From: Gautieria morchelliformis
Lineage: Eukaryota; Basidiomycota; Agaricomycetes; Gomphales; Gomphaceae
Assembly: GCA_015179125.1 (NCBI GenBank)
Contig: WHVA01000057.1
Location: forward strand, 272,525-336,524
DNA: 64,000 nt
Reading direction: 5' to 3'
Shown: positions 1-10,503 of the stretch, piece by piece
How positions within the stretch are numbered: the first letter of the stretch is position 1
How the letters are laid out: every line of letters begins with the position of its first letter
Translations under genes and position numbers: made by a program
The notes under the pieces: model-generated
What the model was told of the DNA's origin: nothing
Databases searched by the model: none
What the model saw: the letters and a program-made list of their open reading frames with translations, nothing else

Positions 1-654
1 TCAGAAAGCACTCACCAATGAATATTTAGCCACGGCGTGCTTCTGCATACAAGGAATAAGGGTGTGGGAAGTAAACAAGAACTTCAAAATGTCAGGACGA
101 CACCAGCTGGCACTGATATACCTACAGTGATGTTAAAACCAGTACCACACCAGATACAGCGCCAGACCAACCATGAAGCGCAAGGCCGATATCCTGGAAA
201 TGTATCACAGCAGCCTCTTCCACGGAGTGCAATAGAAAACCAGAATGGTAGCCATGAGGCCACCAGAAGAATAAATTATGGCCGAAAGGGGATATCAACA
301 CTTGCTAGCTACGCGGCACTAACATCAGATGAACGAACCATGCTCCTAGCCTCATTCCGTTACAAGACCGGCCGCACGCAAATGATAACTATGTACAACC
401 GTCGACGCGTCAGAGCTATCGGAGTGAGAGGCGTCGTGAGCGCAAGGGGATCGAGCAGGGCAGAAGCAGCAGCCTTCAGCTTGTTGTCGGTCGTCGCCCA
501 GCCATGCGCTTGGCGCTCGCGACGGAGAGGAGAGGTAAAAAGTACCGTAGCTACCCCGTGGCACCCATTCGAACATCGAACAGGACCAAGTGCTGGCGGC
601 GCGTCGAGGTCCCCAACGTAGCGCCGGGTTATCGACAACACGGGTACCGACAGG
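1..654. other. No recognisable gene
   Basis: Open frames exist on both strands between about 37 and 680, but none shows a family motif or intron structure, and they overlap each other antisense. I see nothing I can name here. Confidence 0.5.
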
Positions 655-1147
655 GCGGCGCCGCGACTCCGACCTCACCATGCTGTGCTTTGAATGTACC
701 CGTTTAGTAGCGTGTTCCGGAATCTATTATACCATGCCTGTTTGAGTCCATAGAGCGCGCGGCGTAATTTTAGGACTGGACCCGATCCATCGTTGAAGCC
801 TTCGGGCTGTTTCATAGATTTCTTCTTCCGGTTCCGAATTGAGGTATGCCCCTATTACGTCCATCATCTCGACCTCACAGTCGAGTGTATTGGCCATTGC
901 CAATAATAGTCGTAAAGAATCGAATTTCACAACTGGTGAAGTGATGTCATAGTAGTCCATACCTGGCCTTTGCGTGGACCCTTGAGCTACCACTCTGGCT
1001 TTCCCTCTGTCAAATTCTCCGCCCGGTTTACCGCAAAGACCCATCGGCATCCAATTACGGCAATTATATTAGCTCCCAGGTACCGATTTCCTGCTGTTGA
1101 GCTATTTCTGTCCTAATCGCTCGATTGATGGCCTGTCATAGTGATGA
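655..1147 (-). pseudogene. Ty1/copia reverse transcriptase fragment
   Basis: Read on the minus strand this is the start of a copia-type reverse transcriptase (RVT_2). In order, over several frames, it shows EIAQQQEIGTWEL, GCRWVFAV, KARVVAQG, then a stretch matching the usual palm start (SPVVKFDSLRLLLA, DVIGAYLN), QPEGF and LYGLKQAW. At least two frameshifts are needed, so it is dead. It stops abruptly at 1147, where Helitron-1 begins, and the rest of the element (RNase H, LTRs) is absent. The copia identity is clear. Whether the upstream half lies on the other side of the Helitron, near 7899-8090, is only an inference. Confidence 0.8.
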
Positions 1148-1178
1148 CTAGCCAATAGACCCGTGCTTCGCACCGGGT
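1148..1178 (-). other. Helitron-1 3' terminus with hairpin
   Basis: On the plus strand ACTAG (1147-1151) is followed 7 bases later by a stem-loop. ACCCG (1159-1163) pairs with CGGGT (1174-1178), TGC pairs with GCA, the loop is TTC, and there is one bulged C at 1173. Reversed, this is hairpin, short spacer, CTAG, then host T, the structure that marks the end of transfer in Helitrons. Confidence 0.85.
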
Positions 1179-1275
1179 TATTTAGGGTTAACATTGCACA
1201 TGGGTAGTTAATAGAATCAAAGAATTATTTGGTGAAATGCAACTACATACATTAAATACAAATGGAAATACATAT

Positions 1276-4200
1276 TTAATCAGGCTTCAGCAACACTTCT
1301 TTGTATACAATATTAGAAGTTTTGTTCCCCTCCCCTAAAAGAATATGGACTCTGTTCCAATTAGTGCCCCTTGACACTGCAACATACAACTGTCCATGTG
1401 AAAATACCACGTATCGCAAGTCTATGCCTACCGTGCCAAGAGACTGCCCTTGAGACTTGTTGATAGTCATGGCAAAGGCCAGCCTGACAGGAAACTGGCG
1501 ACGCTGGAGCTCAAATGGCAATTGGTCTGAGGTGGGTGTCACTGTCATCCTAGGGATAAATGCAGTCTCTCCTGCAAATGGTCCAGAAATGATCCTCACA
1601 AAGAGTACCCTGTTGGTCATATTGATGAGACGCAACCTTGTACCATTGCAGAGTCCACGACCAAGGTCAATATTCCGAAGAAGCATGAGTACCACTCCAG
1701 GTTTAAGCCTGAGTTGAGATGGAGGAAGCCCACCCATGTTGAGTGAGTTAAGATACTCCACAGGATACACATTGCCATCTTCATTTCCTTTGACCGAGTC
1801 CGCACTGGGATAGAGACGCTCATCCCCAGGGAATACATTGAGCACCTCAGCATTAATCTCATCCATTTCCATATTGCGAGGGCAAAGGATGGCACGTTCC
1901 AAAAAGTATTTGTCTTGGAGTGCCTCCCCAGTACCAATGTTAGGATAGATAGCTGCAATGAGATCTGACACCTGTGGTCCACAGATCATGTGCTGAGGAA
2001 GTGTGAATGAATTGTCCAAAGGGAGATCCTTTCCCTGACCAACGTCAGAGAGCCACTGAGCAAATTGTTCACTCTGGGGATCATGAGGGTCGACCCGCAT
2101 ATTTTGAGTAAGATGGAGGACCTTGACATGATGCCACAAAGGGGATCTTTGGATCGAAGCACCCACGATCTCCTCCTTGTTACCTCGAGGAACAACAGGC
2201 AGAGTTTGCTGGAAATCTCCACCCCAAGCCACAGTAATACCACCGAATGGACGATCTGGACGCTCTAGGACATCCCTGCAGGTTCTGTCGACAGCTTCAA
2301 CTACATGACGATGCTGCATAGGCACCTCATCCCATATGATCAAATGGACCTGCTTGAGAAGTTCTGCCAGTGGTGAGCCTCTTTTGATGTCACATAGAGA
2401 ACCCTCATGAATCAGAATTGGTATCTTGAGCATAGCATGTGATGTTCTGCCCCCAATCAGAAGCAATGCTGCAATTCCTGAAGATGCAATGCATAGGACA
2501 ATAAGGCCCCTTCCTCTGATAGAATGAGCCAGGGTATTCCAGGTAAAGGTTTTGCCTGTACCACCGGGGCCATTGACAAAGAACAGAAGACCCTCTCCAT
2601 TTATGGCTGAATGGAGGATCTCATCATGGACACGCCTCTGTTCTGCATTAAGCTTGTCAATATTGGTGGCAGCTTTTTCCAGCTCTGTAGCTGGGTCATA
2701 GTCCCGCTGCTCAGCTATCCAACGGTTCCCTACCAATCCCTCCCAGTGCCCCATTATCTGTGGCATATCTGGGAACTCATCCAGAGACTTCCCCCCCTGA
2801 CGTATGATCTTGTCAATGAGAAAGAGACCAAAGTCATAGATTTGATCATTGGTAGGATGGTGAATGCCATGCCTATTTTGAAGCTGATGCTCCAGGTCAT
2901 CACAAATACACTCCCGAAACTCCTCCCATATTTGAGCAGGCTGAGCAGGGTTACACCGAAGGAGAATAGTGACAAATAACCTCCTGAGCTGGAAACCTGT
3001 TTGTATATGTGCAGCCTCCTGAAGACACTGTGTCCACTCCGAATCATCTTCTAAGAGGCCCCTTGCCAGGCATGCAGCCTTGTAAGTAGGACAAATGACA
3101 CCATCAAATGATCTAAGCTCCTCAAATGACATTGCTCCTCTGACAACTGTAAGGAGGGTTCGCAAGTAAAAGCACTCTCCAGAGGCTGGACTTGCAAAAT
3201 GAAGGCGACCGAGACTGAAACCCTGCTGGCGAGGTTTCCACCGCTTGGGTGACTTCTCCCAGACATAGTGCTCAGGAAATTCCACATAGAGCCATTCACA
3301 TGCCTCAGGATATCTGTGATTGGCTTCAAAATAGGCCATGAGCATGGTCTTAGCACCATCTGCCCTTTGCAAAACCATGCCTGGATCCATATGAGGATCA
3401 AATATCACATTGTGCTGGCCTGGCAAATGGACTGGAAGTGCCATAACAGCAGGGACCTGAACATGCATTTTATATTCCAGCAGTCTCCAAGCACCTTCAT
3501 GTGAGCTGACATAGCGTGCATCGAGGTACTGTTTAACCTCATCCCTCTCCTTATTAATGGCCATTGTGGTCCTGTCGGGCCCCTTGTACATATACTTGTG
3601 AATGTACTTGATAGAGCGCACATTGAAAGTGGGTTCCACATTAATATGGCATTCAAATTCCAAGAGGAGGGTGGGACAATAGGGAACCACGTCGCGGTTG
3701 TCCATGATGTTGCCTCTGACATTATGCTGTCTGCCATCATTAGGACGGCGATACTGTGGATAGCCATCTTCAGTGACAGATGTCACCTCACGAAATTCCT
3801 TTGGGAAATGTTTAGAACACTTGCCCTCTGTCATGCAAGAAGCCCGAGGACGCGCTTGTCCACAGGGGCCATGAGTCATTAGATCACAAACTAATTTGTA
3901 GAGCCTTGGATGCTCTTGCTGATCAGGAAAGACAGCCCAAACCAAAGCATCCACAGCTTCCGGTGTCCTGATCTTATCCTCCTCTTTAAACCATATAAGA
4001 AGGTGCATATGAGGGAGCCCCCGCTTCTGGAATTCGATCACATGGACACGTGCGACTGCGCGACCAAGGATACCATCCTTCATGATACGTTTGATCAATT
4101 GCTCCTTCTTGAGATGAAAAACCCTTGCAACCAAGTCAGGACGATCACTGGGAGTCTGGCCTGGCTTGAGAGCATCTTTGATTTCCTTCCACTGGGGGTT

Positions 4201-6099
4201 TGCTGTCATTGTCACAAAGATATCTGCTGGACCATGCTTCCTAGTGATCGCCATTGAATTTTGAAAATTCTCATTCATATCCCTGGCGCTCCCAGTAAAT
4301 GTAGCAGGCAAGATGACCTTTTTTCCCAAGTTAGCTGGATTGGGCTGATTGTCCTCAGGTCCAAATGTATCAATCATCTGATTGTAGACCTCAGCCCGCA
4401 GCTCATGTTGATGGTATTTGATCCAATTTAGCTTCTGCTGTTCAGTCGCTGCCCAAGCATCCACAATGTATTGCTGAAAGAGCTTGCCAGCCAGGAAGAG
4501 AGTTTCAGCTTCACCCTCCCTCGGAAAAAGACGATAACGATAGTATTTTGACATGGTCACACGCCTGTCACTTGAAGGGTCCTCCCCCTCCCCCTCCTCC
4601 TCCTGGCCTTGTTGTGGAAGAGCTTGGCCTATCCGTGGAATGTCCCAATCCCAGCCTGATTCACCTCTGGGAAAGAGAAGGACATAGTGTAGTGGTGCAT
4701 ACAATGCATGCTCAGCCTGAATTCGTTGCAGTTCTCCACCTCTAAGCTGAATGACAATGTCTCTAGTGCCTCCAGGCACACCTTCTCCAGGGAGCACAAT
4801 GGCAATCTCATCCGCTGTAGGAATATTATATCTTCTCTGGTCTGTATGTGCTCTGTAGGTGAGTCTGGCCTCCACAGTCAACCTATCTGGCTGGTTCCTA
4901 AGCCTTTCCATCGCCTGCTGATAGATGGGAACCAATGGATTGTGAGCCTGCATCATTTCCTGGAGGTCACTTAAAACATCTGAATCCAAAGGATCAAATC
5001 TGTTATTGACCTCCCTACGCCGCAAAGCCTCTGCTGGATCATAAAAGTAGAGCTGCGCATAGCTGGGTTTCCTATCCTGACCCTCAGCAGGAAGAAGAGC
5101 GCCATGAATATGATAGAGGCCTCCCTGAATTTTGAAGACATATGGCCCAGGTCTATTCACGACCTTGTGATCTATGTTCACTCCCACAGAGACAAATGCC
5201 AGTGCAGCATTATAGTTCCGAATCTTTTCCCTAAACTGTTTGCCACGCCTGTCTTGGCTGGCCAAAAGAGTCTTTAATGGTTCTGGAGGTTCCATCAACA
5301 ATTCAAGGTGTATCTGGCCCTTTGAACAACATATACCAAATTTGGGCTCGGCAATAGTAGACTTGGTCAGACGCTCTGCCTTCCAATGCCATGCTTTACA
5401 TTTTGGGCATTTGTTATCCATAGCACCAAGGTCATGAGGTGCAATCTGTTGTTCAATCAAAGGGCGACGTGCTAGTGGAAGGTTTCTTAAAGGCATTGGT
5501 GGAGGCAGTGGAAGTGGAGGGGGCTGAGGAGGAGCAGGTGGATGCAGAGGCTGTGGAGGCACAGGGGGCCCTGGAGGCAGAGGCACCGGTTGTTGTGGTG
5601 CAGGCTGCTGCTGGAGTGGCCTTTGATCTGGGAGAGGTTCAGGGTGTCGTGCACGCCGTCGTCCCTGTCTCTGTTGTGCCAGAGGTCTAGGATTGATATT
5701 AGCAGCCTGGGCCCGCAACGCAGCTACCGCTGCAGAGCCTACAGGGACAGGAGGAGGAGGTGCTATCTGGGCATTAGCAGCCTGGGCCTGCAATGCCGCT
5801 ACTGCTGCAGAGCCTACAGGAACAGGTGGCGGTGCTAACAGGGGATGTCTCTGACGCACAGGTGCCAGAGGCATATCAGCTAACTGTTCCTGTATGGCAC
5901 GTACAGCATCCCGAGGACTTAGATCAGGTGGAATGGCATTTGAAGGTCCAGCCACAGGAGGCCAAGGAATTGCATTGTTCTGAGGGAGTAGAGGTCGAGG
6001 AAATGGCTGAGGAGGTGGAGGGTCAGGATTTCGAAGACGTTCTTGAGCTGCAGCGAGAGCCCTATCCCGACGACGCACAGAAGGGGACGTCATTGGCAA
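1276..6099 (-). CDS. Helitron Rep/Pif1-helicase transposase
   Basis: A single uninterrupted frame of 1607 residues. Residues 1-230 are proline-rich and low complexity. A Helitron-like N domain follows. The HUH endonuclease motif reads GLPHMHLLIWF near residue 693 and the catalytic tyrosine motif YIHKYMYKG near 834. A Pif1-family SF1B helicase follows, with Walker A GPGGTGKT near 1180, Walker B IIWDEVP near 1256, GGDFQQTLPVV, then INKSQGQSL near 1546 and YVAVSRG near 1575. Family knowledge: the Rep domain nicks and rejoins DNA, the helicase unwinds the donor strand, and both act in the nucleus. No stop or frameshift interrupts the domains, so this copy could be active. The first ATG was taken; later in-frame starts are possible because the N-terminus is not conserved. 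Confidence 0.95.
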   Translation of the reverse strand: MPMTSPSVRRRDRALAAAQERLRNPDPPPPQPFPRPLLPQNNAIPWPPVAGPSNAIPPDLSPRDAVRAIQEQLADMPLAPVRQRHPLLAPPPVPVGSAAVAALQAQAANAQIAPPPPVPVGSAAVAALRAQAANINPRPLAQQRQGRRRARHPEPLPDQRPLQQQPAPQQPVPLPPGPPVPPQPLHPPAPPQPPPLPLPPPMPLRNLPLARRPLIEQQIAPHDLGAMDNKCPKCKAWHWKAERLTKSTIAEPKFGICCSKGQIHLELLMEPPEPLKTLLASQDRRGKQFREKIRNYNAALAFVSVGVNIDHKVVNRPGPYVFKIQGGLYHIHGALLPAEGQDRKPSYAQLYFYDPAEALRRREVNNRFDPLDSDVLSDLQEMMQAHNPLVPIYQQAMERLRNQPDRLTVEARLTYRAHTDQRRYNIPTADEIAIVLPGEGVPGGTRDIVIQLRGGELQRIQAEHALYAPLHYVLLFPRGESGWDWDIPRIGQALPQQGQEEEGEGEDPSSDRRVTMSKYYRYRLFPREGEAETLFLAGKLFQQYIVDAWAATEQQKLNWIKYHQHELRAEVYNQMIDTFGPEDNQPNPANLGKKVILPATFTGSARDMNENFQNSMAITRKHGPADIFVTMTANPQWKEIKDALKPGQTPSDRPDLVARVFHLKKEQLIKRIMKDGILGRAVARVHVIEFQKRGLPHMHLLIWFKEEDKIRTPEAVDALVWAVFPDQQEHPRLYKLVCDLMTHGPCGQARPRASCMTEGKCSKHFPKEFREVTSVTEDGYPQYRRPNDGRQHNVRGNIMDNRDVVPYCPTLLLEFECHINVEPTFNVRSIKYIHKYMYKGPDRTTMAINKERDEVKQYLDARYVSSHEGAWRLLEYKMHVQVPAVMALPVHLPGQHNVIFDPHMDPGMVLQRADGAKTMLMAYFEANHRYPEACEWLYVEFPEHYVWEKSPKRWKPRQQGFSLGRLHFASPASGECFYLRTLLTVVRGAMSFEELRSFDGVICPTYKAACLARGLLEDDSEWTQCLQEAAHIQTGFQLRRLFVTILLRCNPAQPAQIWEEFRECICDDLEHQLQNRHGIHHPTNDQIYDFGLFLIDKIIRQGGKSLDEFPDMPQIMGHWEGLVGNRWIAEQRDYDPATELEKAATNIDKLNAEQRRVHDEILHSAINGEGLLFFVNGPGGTGKTFTWNTLAHSIRGRGLIVLCIASSGIAALLLIGGRTSHAMLKIPILIHEGSLCDIKRGSPLAELLKQVHLIIWDEVPMQHRHVVEAVDRTCRDVLERPDRPFGGITVAWGGDFQQTLPVVPRGNKEEIVGASIQRSPLWHHVKVLHLTQNMRVDPHDPQSEQFAQWLSDVGQGKDLPLDNSFTLPQHMICGPQVSDLIAAIYPNIGTGEALQDKYFLERAILCPRNMEMDEINAEVLNVFPGDERLYPSADSVKGNEDGNVYPVEYLNSLNMGGLPPSQLRLKPGVVLMLLRNIDLGRGLCNGTRLRLINMTNRVLFVRIISGPFAGETAFIPRMTVTPTSDQLPFELQRRQFPVRLAFAMTINKSQGQSLGTVGIDLRYVVFSHGQLYVAVSRGTNWNRVHILLGEGNKTSNIVYKEVLLKPD

Positions 6100-6274
6100 C
6101 CGCTGCTGACGCTCCAGAGCACGCTCCTCCTGCCTATCACGCTCTGGTGTAGAGGGCTCCCTTGAATTACAGTCAGTTTCAAATCAAGCCAAAATATATA
6201 TATATAAAGGATACTCACATTTTCACAATGACTGTAGCTCACGACCAACAATAGGGGATACCAGGGAGGCAGTC

Positions 6275-6595
6275 AATGTCCACCTAAACCGTCTAAACCC
6301 AATGTGTGCCACCAAACCAATCCCAGTTCACAGACCACACTGGCTAACAGAGTTATAACTCTGGCCGGAATCAAACTGCAATGCAAGCTCCCAGTGCACA
6401 ATCCAACCAACCGACCACCCATCCAAACAAATCCACCACAGATACCAGTGAGGTGGTCAATCCGCCTAAATCCAATGTGCACCACCAAACCAATCCTAGT
6501 CCACAGACCACACTGGAGTTGTAACTCTGGCCAGAATCAAACTGCAATGCAAGCTTCCAGTGCACAATCCAACCAACCAACCACCTCAATCACTC
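6275..6595. repeat. Two-copy tandem repeat of about 170 bp
   Basis: The block containing ACCAAACCAATCC at about 6311 recurs at about 6484, and CCAGTGCACAATCCAACCAA at 6391 recurs at 6557. The copies differ by small indels and a few substitutions. It lies just upstream of the Helitron-1 gene, inside the element. Confidence 0.8.
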
Positions 6596-6839
6596 TAGGC
6601 AGGACAGAGAGATTAGCACGGCACAAAGCCCAGCAAAAACCAAGGAGGGAAACTAATGGCCAAGTCAACATTAGCTTGAAAATACAACATACAAATGGCA
6701 AAACCATACTGAATAGCTGGGACCGAAAGAAATAGCAAACTGATCAGTTAAGGTCAAACCCAAAATTGGTGCCAAAAAGGAAAATTGCTATGAGAATAGG
6801 AACATACCTAAGTAAGCTTGAAAAAAAGCCAAATAAACT

Positions 6840-7640
6840 TTAAAAAGCAAAATCAAAAGAGAAAAAACATACCCAAGGCACTGCAGAGCTGTTGGCATGA
6901 GTAAACCACCCAAAAAAGCGAAAATAAGGGCAGGATGCTCACCAGAATGCAGACAGACACCCACAGGTAGAGTGAAGAGGAGGTGAGAGGTGTAATCTGG
7001 CCCGAAAAGGGGGGAAAATGGGGCAAAAAAGCGAAAATTAACACAGAAAAGGGAAATTGCTCTGAGCATGAAATCATACCTAAGAGATATGAGGCTGAGA
7101 GGGTAGATCTGGCATAAGATAGGCCAAAATAAGCCTTAAAAAGCGAAAATAAAAGAGAAAAACATACCCAAGGCACTGCAGAGCTGTTGGCATGAGCAAA
7201 CCACCCAAAAAAGCGAAAATAAGGGCAGGATGCTCACCAGAATGCAGACAGACACCCACAGGTAGAGTGAAGAGGAGGTGAGAGGTGTAATCTGGCCCGA
7301 AAAGGGGGGAAAATGGGGCAAAAAAGCGAAAATTAACACAGAAAAGGGAAATTGCTCTGAGCATGAAATCATACCTAAGAGATATGAGGCTGAGAGGGTA
7401 GATCTGGCATAAGATAGGCCAAAATAAGCCTTAAAAAGCGAAAATAAAAGAGAAAAACATACCCAAGGCACTGCAGAGCTGTTGGCATGAGCAAACCATC
7501 CAAAAAAGCGAAAATTGGGCCAGGATGCTCACCAGAATGCAGGGAGACACCCACAGGTAGAGTGAAGAGGAGGTGAGAGGTGTAATCTGGCTTAAAAAGG
7601 GGCCAAAAATGAGCTAAAAAAGCGAAAATTAAATGAGAGA
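6840..7640. repeat. 295-bp tandem array with a recurring 13-mer
   Basis: ACCCAAGGCACTGCAGAGC occurs at 6871, 7166 and 7461, a period of exactly 295 bp, with near-identical units and a partial unit ending at about 7640. Within it the 13-mer AAAAAGCGAAAAT occurs about eight times (near 6913, 7026, 7138, 7209, 7321, 7433, 7504 and 7617), roughly three per unit. The array lies between the transposase gene and the proposed 5' end of Helitron-1, where it could act in promoter function or protein binding. Open frames running through it are by-products of the repetition. Confidence 0.9.
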
Positions 7641-7898
7641 CACACCAGTGAATTAAAAGCTTCTGCATGCCTCATCAGGGTCAGTCAATTGATCCAGGAG
7701 GTGAGAACATACTTGAGACAGAAATAGATGTGAAAGAAGCACGCTGGGAGGACGGTGGGAGGATGATGGCAGAGGGAGAGAACGCGCGTCGTGCGCAGCA
7801 TCTTAGTCAGTATGCGTGGTCTGTTTGCGTCTTAGTCAGGATTACGTAAAACGCAGGCACCCCCACAACCACCCGCGCACCCATCTTTATACTATTGA

Positions 7899-8093
7899 TT
7901 TCATTGCTGACTAATGCTCGGTCCAGCCGCTGGGTCTGGATCGTTCAGTTTCCGGTAATCTGGTCTGGTGATTGTCCGCTACGTCGGAGTTCCCGTGCCG
8001 GTGCCTCGGTTTCTGGCAGTACTTAATACATGGTTCTTCACGCGAGCTGGTGAATATGATTGATGCTCGTTGTACTCTGAGCTGAAACTCCAT
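7899..8093 (-). pseudogene. Possible upstream copia remnant
   Basis: Directly beyond the proposed Helitron-1 5' end, the minus strand can be read as ALVSNE in one frame, a short match to the linker that precedes reverse transcriptase in copia polyproteins. The next copia residues (EIAQQQEIGTWEL) are on the other side of the Helitron. The match is short and in-frame stops lie upstream, so this is tentative. Confidence 0.3.
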
Positions 8094-8953
8094 CTACTAA
8101 TTGTCTATCAAGCAAATGCTGCGAAAAAAAGAACCCCGGTGCTTAATATAAGTTCTCGTACCAGAACAGCCAGAAAGCATGTTACTAGGTGTAGAGTGGC
8201 CAAGGAACTGCCAGGGTCGTAAATAATTCATGCCGGCATGGATGGGAGGAAATGAATGGTGAAATAAACGCGGTTGCAAAGCGCCGCACTGGAATACGTC
8301 CACTGTGTCTCGCTGCATGACTGAAAGTTTCCCAAGAGATACATGTACAGTTCCGAACTAGGCAGCAAGTCTTGCGATCGCCGGCAGACAATTAATGTCA
8401 GAAGCGACCAGCATGTGTCTTAGTCTCCCATGAACGCGACAGGCAGACACCGACTAATTGATTACAGGGTGTGAGTGTGCCAGGGCCCAAGTCGCGTAGT
8501 TCTCGTTGATGTGCAATCTACACCGCATGCTTCTATACCATAACATCGGTACCACGAGAGGCAAAAGCTCAACGTCCACTGGTGTACCGAATCATGGGTA
8601 GGCAAGTCAACATAAAAATATAGAAGCAGCGCGCTATATCTAACTTTACCACGCGATAAGCGCACCATCAAGAGTTCCGTTGCCTCGTGAGAGACAACCA
8701 TTCCGGTGCCTTCCGCCGCTCACGAACTTGCCAATCCGTAAAGCGTTCCTGAGCGATTGGACGCGCCGCGTTTGGGTGTATTATTGGATCGCCATCATAT
8801 GGACATACACTCCAGTCAGATGGCTGTTTGCTCAAACAATTGCTTTGCTCGGATGCCAAGGCTGTGAAAGTTCTGTATGCTTACTCGACTATTGGTTATC
8901 AAGACATTGCCGCGTCTCATTGGCGAGGGTCCGCCACCTGTGTAAAAAAAACA
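8094..8953. other. Intergenic region upstream of the peroxidase
   Basis: No coding frame with a recognisable motif. It contains a CCAAT box near 8731 and ends in the peroxidase core promoter. Confidence 0.5.
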
Positions 8954-8960
8954 TATAAAT
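8954..8960 (+). promoter_or_regulatory. TATA box of the peroxidase gene
   Basis: TATAAAT lies 73 bases before the last base upstream of the ATG at 9033, a normal spacing for a fungal secreted-enzyme gene. A run of A precedes it. Confidence 0.65.
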
Positions 8961-9032
8961 ACGGGGTAGTGGAACACAGACCCTCACCTCACTCAGGTGG
9001 AACAACAGGCAGAACAGTCTTCAACGGCCAAC

Positions 9033-10503
9033 ATGAGCTTCAAAACTCTCCTCGCTTTCATCGGTATCTCCGTGGCATCTGTCCAAGCCGCAACCCTTGG
9101 CAAGAGGGGCGTGACCTGTCCTGATGGCTCTACGACCTCCAACGAGGCGTGCTGCGCATTCTTCCCTCTTCTCGAGGACCTCCAAACGAACCTGTGAGCA
9201 GCCCCATAGGGTAACCGTTTTTTGTAGTCACTCGCTGACCATGCTCAAGGTTTGGCGGCAACTGTGGTGAGGATGTCCACGAGACACTGCGTATTAGCTT
9301 CCGTGAGCTCCAATCCCAAGCACCAATCTGCCTTGACTGATCAGTTTCATTAAAGACGACGCCATTGCGTTCTCGAAGTCTCTAGGACCGTCAGCCGGTG
9401 GAGGTGCTGATGGGTCCATGCTCATCTTCCCCAACGTCGAGCCCAACTTCGTGGCGAACGCTGGTATCAGTGACAGTGTTGCTTTCCTGACCCCCTTCCT
9501 CCAAAGGCACAACACCATCAGTGCTGGTGACTTAATCCAGTTTGGTGCTGCCGCCGCCATCACCAACTGCCCGGGTGCACCCCAACTTGAGTTCTTGGCC
9601 GGACGTCCCAATGCCACTGCCCCTGCCATCGACGGACTGATTCCCGAGCCCCAAGACTCCGTCGACAGTATCTTCGCCCGCATGGAAGATGGCGGAAACT
9701 TCTCCCCCCCTGAGGTCGTTGCCTTGCTGACATCCCACACCATCGCGCGTTCGGACCACGTCGTCCCTAGTTCACAACAGGTTCCCTTTGACACCACGCC
9801 CTTCACTTTCGACTCCCAGATCTTCGTCGAGGTGCTTCTCAAGGGAACCGGATTCCCCGGAAACGGCTCCGCTGACGATGTCGGCCTCGGTATGATTCAC
9901 CTCTGTAGACGTCTATTGACGCTAATGTATTCTACCCCAGGCGAGGTGGAGTCCCCCCTCCCACTGGGGTCTGGTGCCGACGTTGGCGAACTCCGTTTGC
10001 AGTCAGACTTCGCCATCGCTCGTGGTAAGTGTGTCTCAAGTGCTAAGTGACCCTGACAAACCTGTTCCCAAAGATTCTAGGACCGCATGCACGTGGCAAG
10101 GCTTCGTCAACGAGCAGGAGAAGATGGCCGGCGCCTTCAAGACTGCCATGGCTAAGCTGGCTATCATTGGCCAGGACCGATCCCAACTCATCGACTGCTC
10201 TGACGTCATTCCCCAACCCGTCCCTGCGACGGGCAAGCCTGCCACGTGAGTAATCATCTTTCCTATAGAGGATCCGAGTTGATCGCGTCGCCCGTGTGTA
10301 GATTCCCTGCCACAAAAACAATCGCCGACATTGACCAGTCATGTGCCGAATCTCCCTTCCCGAGTCTTGCCACCGATCCCGGTGCGACACAGTCCCTGAT
10401 CCCGTACGTGGCCGTCTATAGCCTGTCATAAAGTACACACACTGACCATGCGGATTGCAGTAACTGCCCGAACGATGCGTCGACCTGTATCATTTTGGCA
10501 TAG
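9033..10503 (+). CDS. Manganese peroxidase (class II, short type), secreted
   Basis: Seven exons: 9033-9193, 9250-9302, 9356-9889, 9941-10024, 10074-10245, 10302-10403, 10461-10503. The six GT-AG introns are 49-57 bp and the product is 382 residues. The N-terminus is a signal peptide (hydrophobic [14 protein letters not shown]) and a short propeptide ending in KR before GVTCPDG. Distal heme site: FHDAIAFS, with the codon for H split by intron 2. Proximal histidine: SHTIARSD. The manganese ligands known from the family are all visible: the two glutamates of CGEDVHE (E36 and E40 in versatile-peroxidase numbering) and the aspartate of ARSD (D175). The position of the exposed catalytic tryptophan of lignin and versatile peroxidases is alanine here (VVALLTSHT), so Mn(II) oxidation is expected but not direct veratryl alcohol oxidation. 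The tail is short and ends in ILA. It acts outside the cell in lignin attack. Confidence 0.93.

Larger units (their letters stand above)
1148..7898 (-). mobile_element. Helitron-1, apparently autonomous
   Basis: Rolling-circle transposon on the minus strand. Its 3' end reads CTAG followed by host T (complement of 1147-1151), preceded by a hairpin at 1159-1178, which is the canonical Helitron 3' terminus (CTRR with a subterminal hairpin). The proposed 5' end is TC at 7898-7897 (complement reads TCAATAGTATAAAG), preceded by host A, giving the usual insertion between A and T without a target duplication. It contains one long Rep/helicase gene and, upstream of it, two tandem-repeat blocks. The 3' end is well supported. 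The 5' end is a best guess from the TC start and its resemblance to known Helitron starts. Confidence 0.75.

Noticed and set aside
6840..7640. Regular repeats that could suggest a CRISPR array
   Set aside because: The period is 295 bp with near-identical whole units, not short repeats with unique spacers, and the genome is eukaryotic.
6788..7668. Four overlapping minus-strand frames of about 95-110 codons with hydrophobic residues
   Set aside because: They are repeated readings of the 295-bp tandem unit in two frames, without start context or family motifs.
9294..9842. A 182-codon frame antisense to the peroxidase
   Set aside because: It is the shadow of the long third exon of the peroxidase gene; the sense strand has all family motifs and splice sites.
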